Positions 9,501 through 16,355 of a DNA stretch of 64,000 bases are shown here, piece by piece; position 1 is the stretch's first letter; every line of letters begins with the position of its first letter. The translations under genes and the position numbers were made by a program. Source of the stretch: Planctomycetaceae bacterium (GTDB taxonomy: Bacteria; Planctomycetota; Phycisphaerae; SM23-33); the NCBI GenBank assembly GCA_039680605.1, contig JBDKTA010000034.1, forward strand, positions 62,001-126,000. Direction: 5' to 3'. The notes beneath the pieces were generated by a model, which was not told where the DNA came from, ran no database searches, and was given only the letters and a program-made list of their open reading frames with translations.

Positions 9501-10441
9501 TCGCCCGCTTTGGCAGCCTGCGTATGTGGCTGCGGGAAGATCCGAACGATGTGCTGACCAGGGCCGGCGACGATGCAAAGATCCTGGCGGCAATTGTGGA
9601 AGGACTTCGCGACGCCGACAGCGAGACCGGCATGGCTATTGCCGAGGCACTGAGTTCAGGCAAGTTCAAAGCCGACTATGCCGCGGCCCACCTTCGCGCC
9701 ATGCTGCTGCGGGAAGATTTCCCGCCTGATCACCGCATTGTCTATGGATTGGCCCTGCACCGCATCACCCCCGCCGACGCAACGCCGCTGCGAAAGATCG
9801 TGGAGATCATGCAGGATCCCTGGTGCCATCGGCGAACCACACATCGAGCCCTGAGTATCCTGGCGGACATGGGACCTGCGGCACAGCCGGCACTGGAGGC
9901 GATCAAGAAGCTTCCGACGTCAGGCATGGTCACCGCCTGGGCCATTCTCCGAATAGACACCCGCGACCGCCTGGGCAGGGCCCTGCTGCTGCGCGAGTTC
10001 GACCGCCGGGCCAATGAACGCCCTGCCCTGGCTCTGGCACGCATACTTGGGCCCCGGGCTGACATTGCAGGCGAGAAAATCAAAGCCCTCACGCACCGTC
10101 GTGACTTGGGAACAATGGCTGGCTTGACCCTGGCGTCCGTTCAACCGGACAATGCCGAGGCCGTGATCGCAGCGCTTGATTTCTTTATCCGATCGATCGC
10201 TACTGACAGCTACGACATCCATTCGGATTTTGTCCGTTGGGGCGAGAGTGAAGGCTCCCTTGCAAATCGCATCTACAAAGAAACCAATGCCCAAGTCATG
10301 GCATGGAGAACTCTTAGCGGAGAGCGGGCCGGCGATGTGATTCTCCCGGCGGCGATCAAGGTGCGATCGAAGCTGGCTGCACAGATCAGTTCGCAGAAGC
10401 AAGCCGCCTCGCGCCCCGCACCGGCGTCACGCGGGCAGTAG
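6563..10441 (+). CDS. Secreted HEAT-repeat protein
   Basis: A 1292-residue protein with a signal peptide (about residues 1-25, MKPLRQVWLATACAAITLV, ending near GRADL) and then an almost uninterrupted array of helical HEAT/PBS-lyase-like repeats, seen as recurring L..LL.DPD..VR.AA.EA..LG patterns (for example LVVLLDDPDDYVRDAALEA near residue 192). An acidic, proline-rich linker at about 430-453 splits the array. HEAT arrays are curved protein-binding scaffolds; no catalytic motif is visible. It is transcribed alone, after a repeat-filled gap. Large secreted HEAT proteins are common in planctomycetes, mostly without a known function, so only the fold and export are supported. Confidence 0.8.
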   Translation: MKPLRQVWLATACAAITLVAQGRADLPTGEPASRAASSRSAGSRPADEITRRRVQALIKDLDSKTPLQCLQAATDLGEYGSHARSAVLPLARKLTDSECSGAAARSLAYILSVGGPLEAQSRAQLMETVLGGSKDALAGYLAYVSDTCPEGDSDFPALVAAHLHDPDRNVRLACVTACRRLGQAARFSRPALVVLLDDPDDYVRDAALEAIENLGPAPDLIGVLRKLLKTESQQALALKMIDDLGPGARAALPELVDVLAHNNDSDLRRPAGAILRKLAGESFEAVFKAMVAMKDTNDEIDALLIWHSDDPAVQQSLTAAALKYLQHPQPLIRKQALRALKGNYSPSAIEPVAKTLTDADPWVRVLGAEVLARFAAGLADQPIPKTLAEALTAASQSPDRAVRAAAVAFPEGPLNDFALNLCIKAAADHALEPEPPESPGQDDPPKDKPESPKRVSLAALETLAKLAPTQPPAARAVQTALLCPDPAVRADVVDVLIRRGEAEMRNALLAKSLADPSSAVRGAAVQAYLYWIDNVQRMTPWHARRMAPLILDESLSTELRCALIQGLGNRRGARPFLTAAAGSADGEVRSMALMAMQVPDPIAILLAASAQGRSIAIDLAHGSLPSVSYAIISPFLPSFPSDDAPAKPTGTPAQVAGWIVENLFSESGSTVRKARAILLGMSDQELQIALRMLGERLGQDGAAEALIMLGPASIPVLTKALDTVQKDARRQAAFALSIVDPDNARGVLCLAQMVQQDHDAQALTLLGKLGVRAAPATAVLLNAAQDDSPTFAALAVNVLARAAADDPAVKAALRDALSDSRLSVRKEAVNAAHATALQDPAAVRLLVQKLYDEDPDVVRRAIYALCDAKLTAELRNDLTTFLSRQHRPEIRFHAARALFRTDPKSRLLTQELLAAAENTSGIYSSGASSEAFAALADKKPHPDLVLPVLRRMKEGGDERAAYVLAAYEPVTTERVVASTFARFGSLRMWLREDPNDVLTRAGDDAKILAAIVEGLRDADSETGMAIAEALSSGKFKADYAAAHLRAMLLREDFPPDHRIVYGLALHRITPADATPLRKIVEIMQDPWCHRRTTHRALSILADMGPAAQPALEAIKKLPTSGMVTAWAILRIDTRDRLGRALLLREFDRRANERPALALARILGPRADIAGEKIKALTHRRDLGTMAGLTLASVQPDNAEAVIAALDFFIRSIATDSYDIHSDFVRWGESEGSLANRIYKETNAQVMAWRTLSGERAGDVILPAAIKVRSKLAAQISSQKQAASRPAPASRGQ

Positions 10442-10451
10442 CCTCCACCGC

Positions 10452-11324
10452 TCACTCCACCGTCCGCACGCACTTGCCTTCGAGGCCTTGTTTGCTGTGG
10501 TGCAGTTCAAGGTCACCTTCGGGTTGGCGGCGGAGGTCGTCGGGGACGGCCCGGCCGATGGGGCCTCGGCCAATCGAGATTCCGCCGTCGACGAAGTACA
10601 GGGCGCCGGTGACGAAGCTGGCGTCGTCGCCGGCGAGGAAGGCGAAGACGCGGGCGGCTTCCTCGGGCGTTCCGCGCCGGCCCATGGGGGTGGCGTCGAG
10701 GATGTCCTGCTCCATCTGCTCGGTCATGGGGCTGACCTCGACGTCATGCCACTGCGTGTCGATGGGCCCGGGGCAAACGCAGTTGGCCCGAACGCCGTAG
10801 CGGGCCTGCTCCTGGGCGAGGCTTCGCGTGAAGGCGTGAATCCACCCCTTGGAGCCGCCGTAGGGCGCGCATCGCGGCTGACCTAGCAGCCCGGCCTCGC
10901 TGCCGGTGCAGATGACGCACCCGCGCCGGCGCCTCAGGTGCGGCAGGGCGTAATGCGTCATCAGGAACACCGAGCGAACGTTCATCCGCATCATGTAGTC
11001 GAAGTCCTCGATGGGAAAGGCGTCGACCTCGGCGACGGTCTGAAACGTGCCGGCGTTGTTGACGAGAATGTCGAGCCCCCCGAACGCCTCGACGGCGCGC
11101 TGCACGCAGCCCTGAGCATGAACGGCGTCGGATACGTCGCCGCTGTAGGCCTCGGCCTGGCCGCCGGAGTGGCGGATGGCCCGGGCCACCTCCTCGACCG
11201 GGTCGTCGGCCAGGCCGTTGACCAGCACCGACGCGCCGAGGCGGGCGAAGAGGGTGCTGACGGCCTCGCCGATCCCTGTGCCCCCGCCGGTCACGATCGC
11301 CACTTTATGCTCCAGACTGCCCAT
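10452..11324 (-). CDS. SDR-family NAD(P)-dependent oxidoreductase
   Basis: A 290-residue short-chain dehydrogenase. The glycine motif TGGGTGIG (residues 12-19), NNAG near 90, the catalytic Ser in CTGSEAG and the YGGSK catalytic Tyr/Lys motif are all present in the right order, and the C-terminal FVTGALYFVDGG is typical of the FabG-like classical group. It would reduce or oxidise a small hydroxy/keto substrate. There is a C-terminal tail of about 35 residues beyond the usual end. The ATG at 11324 has GGAGGGG 8 nt upstream. The gene is convergent with the HEAT-repeat gene (10-bp gap) and divergent from the OmpH-like gene, so it is probably a single transcription unit. Confidence 0.9.
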   Translation of the reverse strand: MGSLEHKVAIVTGGGTGIGEAVSTLFARLGASVLVNGLADDPVEEVARAIRHSGGQAEAYSGDVSDAVHAQGCVQRAVEAFGGLDILVNNAGTFQTVAEVDAFPIEDFDYMMRMNVRSVFLMTHYALPHLRRRRGCVICTGSEAGLLGQPRCAPYGGSKGWIHAFTRSLAQEQARYGVRANCVCPGPIDTQWHDVEVSPMTEQMEQDILDATPMGRRGTPEEAARVFAFLAGDDASFVTGALYFVDGGISIGRGPIGRAVPDDLRRQPEGDLELHHSKQGLEGKCVRTVE

Positions 11325-11447
11325 GGTCTTACCCCTCCGTGATATCCGAAGTATATCCGCATTATCATTGAAGCCGCGAACGCGGATGGACGATCAACTA
11401 AGCGGGAATAGCCCGTCCGGGCCAGTCGTCTTGTGAAAGGAAACGAC

Positions 11448-12074
11448 ATGCTGAGCAAAGTTTACTGCGGGATGGTAATCGGGGTTGTTGTGATCGCGTG
11501 CGCGGCCGGCTGCGATAAGAATGCCGGTCCCGCGAAACAACCTGGGACCGTCGCGGTGATCGATCTGGACAAGATCGCCAACGGCATCGGCGTGTTGCAG
11601 CGCATCAATGAAGCGACCAGCACCGACAGCGCCAACGCACAGCAGCAACTGGTGGGCTTGCAGAACCGCCTGCAAGCGGAACTGAACCAGGCGGTCACCA
11701 AGGCCGGCGCCACGCCCACCGATGAACAGAAGCGCAATCTCGAACAGATGCGCATCAACGGCATGGGCATGCTGGAACGGGCCCGCCGCCAGCTCAGCGA
11801 AGAAGTCGCCCGCCGTCGCGCCACGGCCCTCAACGACTTCCGCCAGCAGGTCGCCCCCATCGCAAAGAACATCGCCAAGGAAAAGGGATTCGACCTCGTC
11901 GTCATCAAGGCCGACGTGATCCTGGCCATGGACGACGAAGTGGATATCTCCGAACCGGTGCTGCAGGAAGTCAACACCCTCACCAAGGCCGGACGCTTCC
12001 GCACGTTCGTTCCCCAGCCGCCGGTGACCACCGCCCCCGCGGCCCCGCCCGCCCCCGCCGCCGGAACGCGATAA
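11448..12074 (+). CDS. OmpH/Skp-family periplasmic lipoprotein
   Basis: A 208-residue protein with a lipoprotein signal (MLSKVYCGMVIGVVVIACAAGC; Cys22 as the lipid site). The mature part starts with VAVIDLDKIANGIG, matching the OmpH/Skp first strand, then a long alpha-helical coiled-coil (about residues 65-130, rich in Q, R, E) and returns to KEKGFDLVVIKADVILAMDDEVDIS, the second sheet half. Skp-like proteins form a trimeric cage that holds unfolded outer-membrane proteins. The usual Skp is soluble, so a lipid anchor is a variation. The C-terminus is a Pro/Ala-rich tail. The start at 11448 is preceded by GAAAGGAA; a GTG five codons upstream is inside that site and rejected. Confidence 0.75.
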   Translation: MLSKVYCGMVIGVVVIACAAGCDKNAGPAKQPGTVAVIDLDKIANGIGVLQRINEATSTDSANAQQQLVGLQNRLQAELNQAVTKAGATPTDEQKRNLEQMRINGMGMLERARRQLSEEVARRRATALNDFRQQVAPIAKNIAKEKGFDLVVIKADVILAMDDEVDISEPVLQEVNTLTKAGRFRTFVPQPPVTTAPAAPPAPAAGTR

Positions 12075-12094
12075 CCGCTCGATACGCCCACACC

Positions 12095-12132
12095 CGGGCG
12101 GCCGCCGCGACTAACCCCGCGCCGGCCGCCCG
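12095..12132. terminator. Strong hairpin between convergent genes
   Basis: A 10-bp perfect stem CGGGCGGCCG/CGGCCGCCCG with an 18-base loop, followed on the plus strand by TTCTATTT. It lies 20 bp past the OmpH-like gene stop and before the convergent serpin-like gene, so it fits a shared terminator. The T tract is short, hence only moderate confidence. Confidence 0.5.
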
Positions 12133-12202
12133 TTCTATTTCGCAACTCCGGGCTGGAGCAGATACTTCCCTATTCCGGCGATGCTCATGAAAGATCTCCA
12201 CC

Positions 12203-13321
12203 CTATCGCTTCACCATCAACTCCGCGTTGTCGACCCACATCGCGTAGTACGGCCTTTTGCTGTCGGCCCGCTGCATCAGCAGCAGGAACGGCGCGTCGA
12301 AGATCATGATGTGCCGCGGGCGAGGCTCACTGCTGCAACCGATCGACACGTGCGACTCGCTCCGCAGTCGAACGCCCTTCTCGTCCATCTCAAAGCGGAT
12401 GTTCTGCACGGCCGCCAGGATCTGAAGATCTTTGGCGACCGCCGGGTCTTTCGACACCAGGTGCAGCCCGCGCAGCTCGCGAAAGTTCCGCGTCACGTCG
12501 AAGTTGAACTTGGGTACCACCAGCACGTCCGCCCAGGTCATTTTGACCGGCGGCTCCTCCAGGCGCCGCTGCACCTCCGCGATCGTTTCAGCCAACGTCG
12601 CCGCCGGGCGCACCTTGGCCAGAATCAGCCGGTCCCGCTTGTCCTTGACGGCCAGGTCCACAACAAAATCGCTCTGATTCTGGTAGTCGAAAATAGCCAC
12701 CTGCTCGTACATGTGCTGGTGGCCGCTCTTGAACTCGCGCGTCCCGAAGCTCTCAACCTTGCTGCCGGCGAACACGAGCGGTTCGCTGAGTTTCTCAAAA
12801 GGCACGGGAAACTCCAGGTGCTTGAAGAGGTAGCTGTACGCCACGATATCCTGCGGGCGCGGGGTCAGGTCGAATGAGGGCTTGAAGCGCGGGCTGGCTT
12901 TGCCCTTGAAGGTCTGCGCCAGCGCCGAGTCGATCCTGCCAAATATCCCGTCGCGGACGAACCCGGCCAGTGCCACGTAGGATTCCCTGTCGAGGTCGTC
13001 TCGCGTGAAGGTTCGGTTATTCAGTGCATCCACCATCGGCGGCTGGAGAAGAAAACGCGGCGGTTCCTTGATCAGGTCGCCGATCTCGTTCCACGCCAGT
13101 TGGAACGTCCCGCACCAGATCACGTTCTTGCCCGGCCTGATCGGCTGCTGCGGCGTCGCAACTATCGTGGTGGACTTGAGGTCATAGTCCTGGGCAACCA
13201 GTGGTTTGCGGCCGCCAAAGAAGGAATCGAAGTCATGGGGTCCGCAGGAAGCGCCCACAAGCATCATCCCCAGAAGGACTACAACGATCAGAGGCCCGGC
13301 GAGCTTTCGCACAGTCTTCAC
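12203..13321 (-). CDS. Serpin-like lipoprotein (divergent)
   Basis: A 372-residue predicted lipoprotein. I place the start at the GTG at 13321: it has AGGAG 8 nt upstream and yields a clean signal MKTVRKLAGPLIVVVLLGMM ending at the lipobox GASC. The mature chain shows pieces in serpin order: KNVIWCGTFQLAWNEI, a segment with KVESFGTREF, a hydrophobic strand with LILAKVRPAATLAETI, then ADVLVVPKFNFDVTRNF, VQNIRFEMDEKGVRL and a final FDAPFLLLMQRADSKRPYYA, like the serpin FxxxxPFLF end. The reactive-loop region after DEKGVRL is short and lacks the small-residue hinge of inhibitors. Serpins inhibit proteases by loop insertion; here non-inhibitory use seems likelier. The call rests on motif order only, without a search. 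Confidence 0.5.
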   Translation of the reverse strand: MKTVRKLAGPLIVVVLLGMMLVGASCGPHDFDSFFGGRKPLVAQDYDLKSTTIVATPQQPIRPGKNVIWCGTFQLAWNEIGDLIKEPPRFLLQPPMVDALNNRTFTRDDLDRESYVALAGFVRDGIFGRIDSALAQTFKGKASPRFKPSFDLTPRPQDIVAYSYLFKHLEFPVPFEKLSEPLVFAGSKVESFGTREFKSGHQHMYEQVAIFDYQNQSDFVVDLAVKDKRDRLILAKVRPAATLAETIAEVQRRLEEPPVKMTWADVLVVPKFNFDVTRNFRELRGLHLVSKDPAVAKDLQILAAVQNIRFEMDEKGVRLRSESHVSIGCSSEPRPRHIMIFDAPFLLLMQRADSKRPYYAMWVDNAELMVKR

Positions 13322-13438
13322 GATCAAGTCTCCTATGGACCCCAAAATGTCGCCCATTTGCCGCGATGGGCAGCATGCTACCGCGCCGCAGGGGGCGGGG
13401 CAAGAAATCGGGTGCGGCTGGGGTGCCGCGCGGGAGGC

Positions 13439-13480
13439 GGGTGCCACGCACAAGGCCGTTGTGCGTGTCTCTGATCGCCC
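13439..13480. repeat. GTGCCACGCACAA palindromic repeat, copy 1
   Basis: CACGCACAA-GGCC-TTGTGCGTG forms a hairpin, flanked by GGTGCC and TCTCTGATCG. A reversed copy with the same flanks lies at 21772-21813, with CACGCACAAC/GTTGTGCGTG as the stem. Neither copy is in a gene. Confidence 0.65.
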
Positions 13481-13490
13481 AGGCAGGGGG

Positions 13491-13605
13491 AGCATGGGCG
13501 GGACGCCCATGCCACACAGCAAGAGCATGGGCGGGACGCCCATGCCACACAGCAAGAGCATGGGCGGGACGCCCATGCTACTCACGGGCGAGACGCCCGT
13601 GCTAC
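13491..13605. repeat. GGGCG-GAC-GCCC palindromic repeats, tandem cluster of three and a half
   Basis: A 33-bp unit (ATGGGCG-GGA-CGCCCAT plus a CCACACAGCAAGAGC spacer) occurs at 13491-13523, 13524-13556 and, with a different tail, at 13557-13580; a related unit CACGGGCG-AGA-CGCCCGTG follows at 13583-13602. All are short hairpins of the GGGCG family found also at 21689, 26663, 37083 and 37931. They lie upstream of the serpin-like gene and read through as a spurious MGVPPML-type peptide if the upstream frame is used. Confidence 0.75.
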
Positions 13606-13721
13606 GCTCGTGCGGCGGCGAAAAGCCTTGACCGCCTGGGCGGTTGGGGGTAAAAGGTGCTGTTTACAACTGCAGATGCGCTAAGCGCCTGCGGTGAAGT
13701 CGAATATCGATATGGCGTTCA

Positions 13722-13761
13722 GGGACATGGCGGGTGGGAATCGCCCGCCATGGCACCCGGG
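13722..13761. repeat. CATGGCGG palindromic repeat, third copy
   Basis: AGGGA-CATGGCGGG-TGGGAATCG-CCCGCCATG-GCACCCGG. Stem of 9 bp, loop of 9 bases, same flanks as the copy at 6397-6437. The stretch from 13606 to 13721 holds no gene and no recognisable element. Confidence 0.7.
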
Positions 13762-13840
13762 ATTGCGTTTGGTGCATGGTCCTGGTCACTGAAGTGATCA
13801 GGCCGTGGAATGTCTGTACTTGTGCGCGAACGAGGAAGAA

Positions 13841-13867
13841 TCACAGCCTGGAAAGGCTGTGCCACGA
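13841..13867. repeat. CACAGCCTGGAAAGGCTGTG palindromic repeat before pheA
   Basis: The stem CACAGCCT/AGGCTGTG ends two bases before the pheA ATG, filling the position where a ribosome binding site would be. Related copies are at 48951-48977 and 49008-49034, the latter 17 bp before another start codon. Confidence 0.65.
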
Positions 13868-13868
13868 G

Positions 13869-14966
13869 ATGAGCGAGAACGGTCCTAACAACGTCGATCC
13901 GAAGCTGGCGGGGCTTCGGCGGGAAATCGACCAGCTCGATCAGCAGATCGTCGAGCTGCTCAATGCCCGCGCGCGCGTCGTCGTCGAGGTCGGCAAAACC
14001 AAGCAGGCCGGCAAGACCCCCGTCTACGCGCCGGACCGAGAGCACGCCATCTTCCAGCGGCTGGCCGAATTGAACAAAGGCCCCCTGCCCCAGGTCACCC
14101 TCAAGGCGATCTATCGCGAGTTGATGAGCGGATCGTTCGCCCTCGAACGCCCGCTGCGAATCGGCTATCTCGGCCCACAGGGCAGCTATTCGCAGATGGC
14201 CGCCCAGCGCAAGTTCGGCGCGTCGGTGGAGTACCTGCCGCTGGCCGACATCCGCGCGGTGTTCGAGGAAGTCTCGCGCGGGCACTGCGACCTGGGCATC
14301 GTGCCCATCGAGAACTCCGTCGGCGGCGGCGTCATCGACACGCTGGACTGCTTCATCGACGCCCACGTCTACATCTGCGGCGAGGTCATCCTCGACGTGC
14401 ATCACAATCTGCTGGCCAACTGCCCCCCCGAGCAGATCGCCACCATCGCCTCAAAACCCGAGGTCTTCGCCCAGTGCCGAAACTGGCTGGGAACCTTTAA
14501 GAAGGTCGACCTGCTCCCCGTGGCCAGCAGTTCCAAGGCCGCCGAGATGGCCGTAAGCACGCCGGGCCTGGCGGCCATCGGCTCGACGATGGCGGCCGAG
14601 CACTACGGCCTGCACATCGTCTTCAACAACATCGAGGACAATCCCAACAACATGACGCGGTTTTTCGTGATATCGCCCACGCCGGCCAACCGCACCGGCA
14701 ACGACAAGACGGCGATCATGTTCTCGACCGCCCACCGCGCCGGGGCGTTGGTGGCGGTGCTGAACGTGTTCTCCGCCCACGGGATCAGCCTGACCAACAT
14801 CGTGACCCGCCCCAGCAAGCGGCGCAACTGGGAGTACTACTTCTTCGTCGACGCCGAGGGTCACTGCGACGACGCGAACTTTGTCCAGGCGCTGGCCGAA
14901 GCCCGCTCGCACTGCGGCGAACTGCATGTGCTGGGCAGCTTTCCCCAGGCCCGCCAGAACGTTTGA
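13869..14966 (+). CDS. pheA: Bifunctional chorismate mutase / prephenate dehydratase
   Basis: A 365-residue P-protein: chorismate mutase helices at about 10-92 (LRREIDQLDQQIVELLNAR), prephenate dehydratase at about 96-275 (IGYLGPQGSYSQMAA; IENSVGGGV; NNMTRFFV with the catalytic Thr-Arg-Phe), then an ACT domain to the end. It converts chorismate via prephenate to phenylpyruvate for phenylalanine synthesis. In the ACT domain the AGALV motif is kept, but the usual ESRP motif reads VTRP, so phenylalanine feedback may be changed. The start at 13869 follows a palindromic repeat and has no clear ribosome site. An in-frame upstream extension is repeat-derived and rejected. It begins the long plus-strand housekeeping run; tpiA follows after 14 bp. 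Confidence 0.93.
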   Translation: MSENGPNNVDPKLAGLRREIDQLDQQIVELLNARARVVVEVGKTKQAGKTPVYAPDREHAIFQRLAELNKGPLPQVTLKAIYRELMSGSFALERPLRIGYLGPQGSYSQMAAQRKFGASVEYLPLADIRAVFEEVSRGHCDLGIVPIENSVGGGVIDTLDCFIDAHVYICGEVILDVHHNLLANCPPEQIATIASKPEVFAQCRNWLGTFKKVDLLPVASSSKAAEMAVSTPGLAAIGSTMAAEHYGLHIVFNNIEDNPNNMTRFFVISPTPANRTGNDKTAIMFSTAHRAGALVAVLNVFSAHGISLTNIVTRPSKRRNWEYYFFVDAEGHCDDANFVQALAEARSHCGELHVLGSFPQARQNV

Positions 14967-14980
14967 ACCAAGGAGCCCCG

Positions 14981-15739
14981 ATGCCCCGCAAGCTTTTTAT
15001 CGCCGGAAACTGGAAGATGAACACCTCCTGCCAGTCCGCGGCCGCTTTGGCCAAAGCACTGGTCGAAAAGGTCGGTCAGACCACGGCCGTCGACGTCGCG
15101 GTGGCCCCGCCGTTTGTGTACCTGCCGGCGGTGTCGGCGGCGCTGGCGGGCAGCCGGATCGGTCTGTCGGGGCAGAACATGTCGTGCGAAAACGACGGCG
15201 CGTTCACCGGCGAAATCTCCGCGGCGATGCTCAAGGACGTCGGATGCCGCTTCGTGATCCTCGGGCACTCGGAGCGCCGGCACGTGATCGGCGAGACCGA
15301 CGAGTTCATCAACCGAAAGGTCCGCAAGGCTTTGGCCGATGGACTTGAGGTGATCTTCTGCTGCGGCGAGTTGCTGGAAGAGCGCCGCGCTGGAGCGACG
15401 ATGGACGTCGTGACGCGCCAGGTGACGGTGGGTCTCTCGCAGGTGACGGCAGCCCAGATGGCGTCGGTGACGGTGGCGTACGAGCCGGTCTGGGCGATCG
15501 GGACGGGCGAGACGGCCACCCCGGCCCAGGCGCAGGAGGTTCACGGACAGTTGCGTGCGCTGCTGGGGAGGATGTACGATGCCGCCACGGCAGAGAAGGT
15601 TCGCATCCAGTACGGCGGTTCAGTGAAGCCCTCCAATGCCCGCGAGCTGATGGCCCTGCCGGATGTCGACGGCGTGCTGGTGGGCGGGGCGTCGCTCAAG
15701 GCCGAAGATTTTGTCGCGATTGTCAATGCCGGACTCTAA
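14981..15739 (+). CDS. tpiA: Triosephosphate isomerase
   Basis: A 252-residue glycolytic enzyme that interconverts glyceraldehyde-3-phosphate and dihydroxyacetone phosphate. All three catalytic landmarks are visible: Lys in AGNWKMN (residue 12), His in LGHSERR, Glu in AYEPVWAIGTG, plus the phosphate-binding YGGSVKPSN and GVLVGGASL near the end. Full family length. The ATG at 14981 has AAGGAG 8 nt upstream; an in-frame TTG at 14963 overlaps the pheA end and is less likely. It is co-directional with pheA and secG. Confidence 0.97.
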   Translation: MPRKLFIAGNWKMNTSCQSAAALAKALVEKVGQTTAVDVAVAPPFVYLPAVSAALAGSRIGLSGQNMSCENDGAFTGEISAAMLKDVGCRFVILGHSERRHVIGETDEFINRKVRKALADGLEVIFCCGELLEERRAGATMDVVTRQVTVGLSQVTAAQMASVTVAYEPVWAIGTGETATPAQAQEVHGQLRALLGRMYDAATAEKVRIQYGGSVKPSNARELMALPDVDGVLVGGASLKAEDFVAIVNAGL

Positions 15740-15768
15740 CGGCTAACCGGAGTTGAAAGAGAATAGAC

Positions 15769-16332
15769 ATGGATACATTCCTGGCGACCTTATTCATCCT
15801 CGTCTGCGTGCTGCTGATCATCGTGGTGCTGCTCCAGAAAGGGCGCGGCGGCGGGCTGGGCTCGGCGTTCGGCGGCCTGGGCAGCAGCGCCTTCGGGACG
15901 CGCGTCGGCGACGTGCTGACGTGGGTGACGATCATCCTGACGGCCGTCTTCCTGATCCTGGCGGTGCTGACGAGCATGCAGTTCCGCCCCAAGGCGGGCG
16001 TCGTCGTCACGCCGGAGTTCAATCCGCCCTCGGCGCGGCCTTACACGGACAACGTCTTCGTGAAGATCCGCTCGGCGACCCCCAAGGCCAAGATCCACTA
16101 CACCCTTGACGGCAGCGAACCGACGGAGTCGTCGGACGAATACACCGGCAGGGACGTTAATCTGCCCATCGCCGGAACCGAAGGCGTCACCATCAAGGCC
16201 CGCGCGTTCCGCAGCGGCTGGAAACCCAGCGAGATCGCCTCGAGCTATTACGGACCGCACTGGCCGGCCACGCAGCCGGCAGCGACGCGGCCGCAGAGCC
16301 AACCGGCCACGACCGGCGCGGCTGCACGTTAG
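15769..16332 (+). CDS. secG: SecG with a C-terminal chitobiase/hexosaminidase-like domain
   Basis: A 187-residue protein. Residues 1-70 are a normal SecG: two membrane helices (about 3-21 and 51-69) joined by the conserved glycine-rich QKGRGGGLGSAFGG loop. SecG assists preprotein export through SecYE. Unlike normal SecG (70-110 residues), a further domain follows, PYTDNVFVKIRSATPKAKIH then YTLDGSEPTESS and IKARAFRSGWKPSE, which is the CHB_HEX_C_1 pattern (an immunoglobulin-like fold found beside glycoside hydrolases and surface proteins). With the usual SecG topology this domain would be on the periplasmic side. The end is a Thr/Ala/Pro-rich tail. It sits 29 bp after tpiA, a common tpiA-secG order. 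Confidence 0.85.
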   Translation: MDTFLATLFILVCVLLIIVVLLQKGRGGGLGSAFGGLGSSAFGTRVGDVLTWVTIILTAVFLILAVLTSMQFRPKAGVVVTPEFNPPSARPYTDNVFVKIRSATPKAKIHYTLDGSEPTESSDEYTGRDVNLPIAGTEGVTIKARAFRSGWKPSEIASSYYGPHWPATQPAATRPQSQPATTGAAAR

Positions 16333-16355
16333 AATTACACATCGGAAACACGCGA

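Noticed and set aside
13322-13585. N-terminal extension of the serpin-like gene
   Set aside because: The extra residues are translated from palindromic repeats (MGVPPM units). A GTG with a ribosome site and lipoprotein signal gives a better start.
13491-13605. CRISPR-like array
   Set aside because: The repeated units are 33 bp including the spacer; the spacers are identical, not unique, and the repeat also occurs singly at other places. No cas gene is present.
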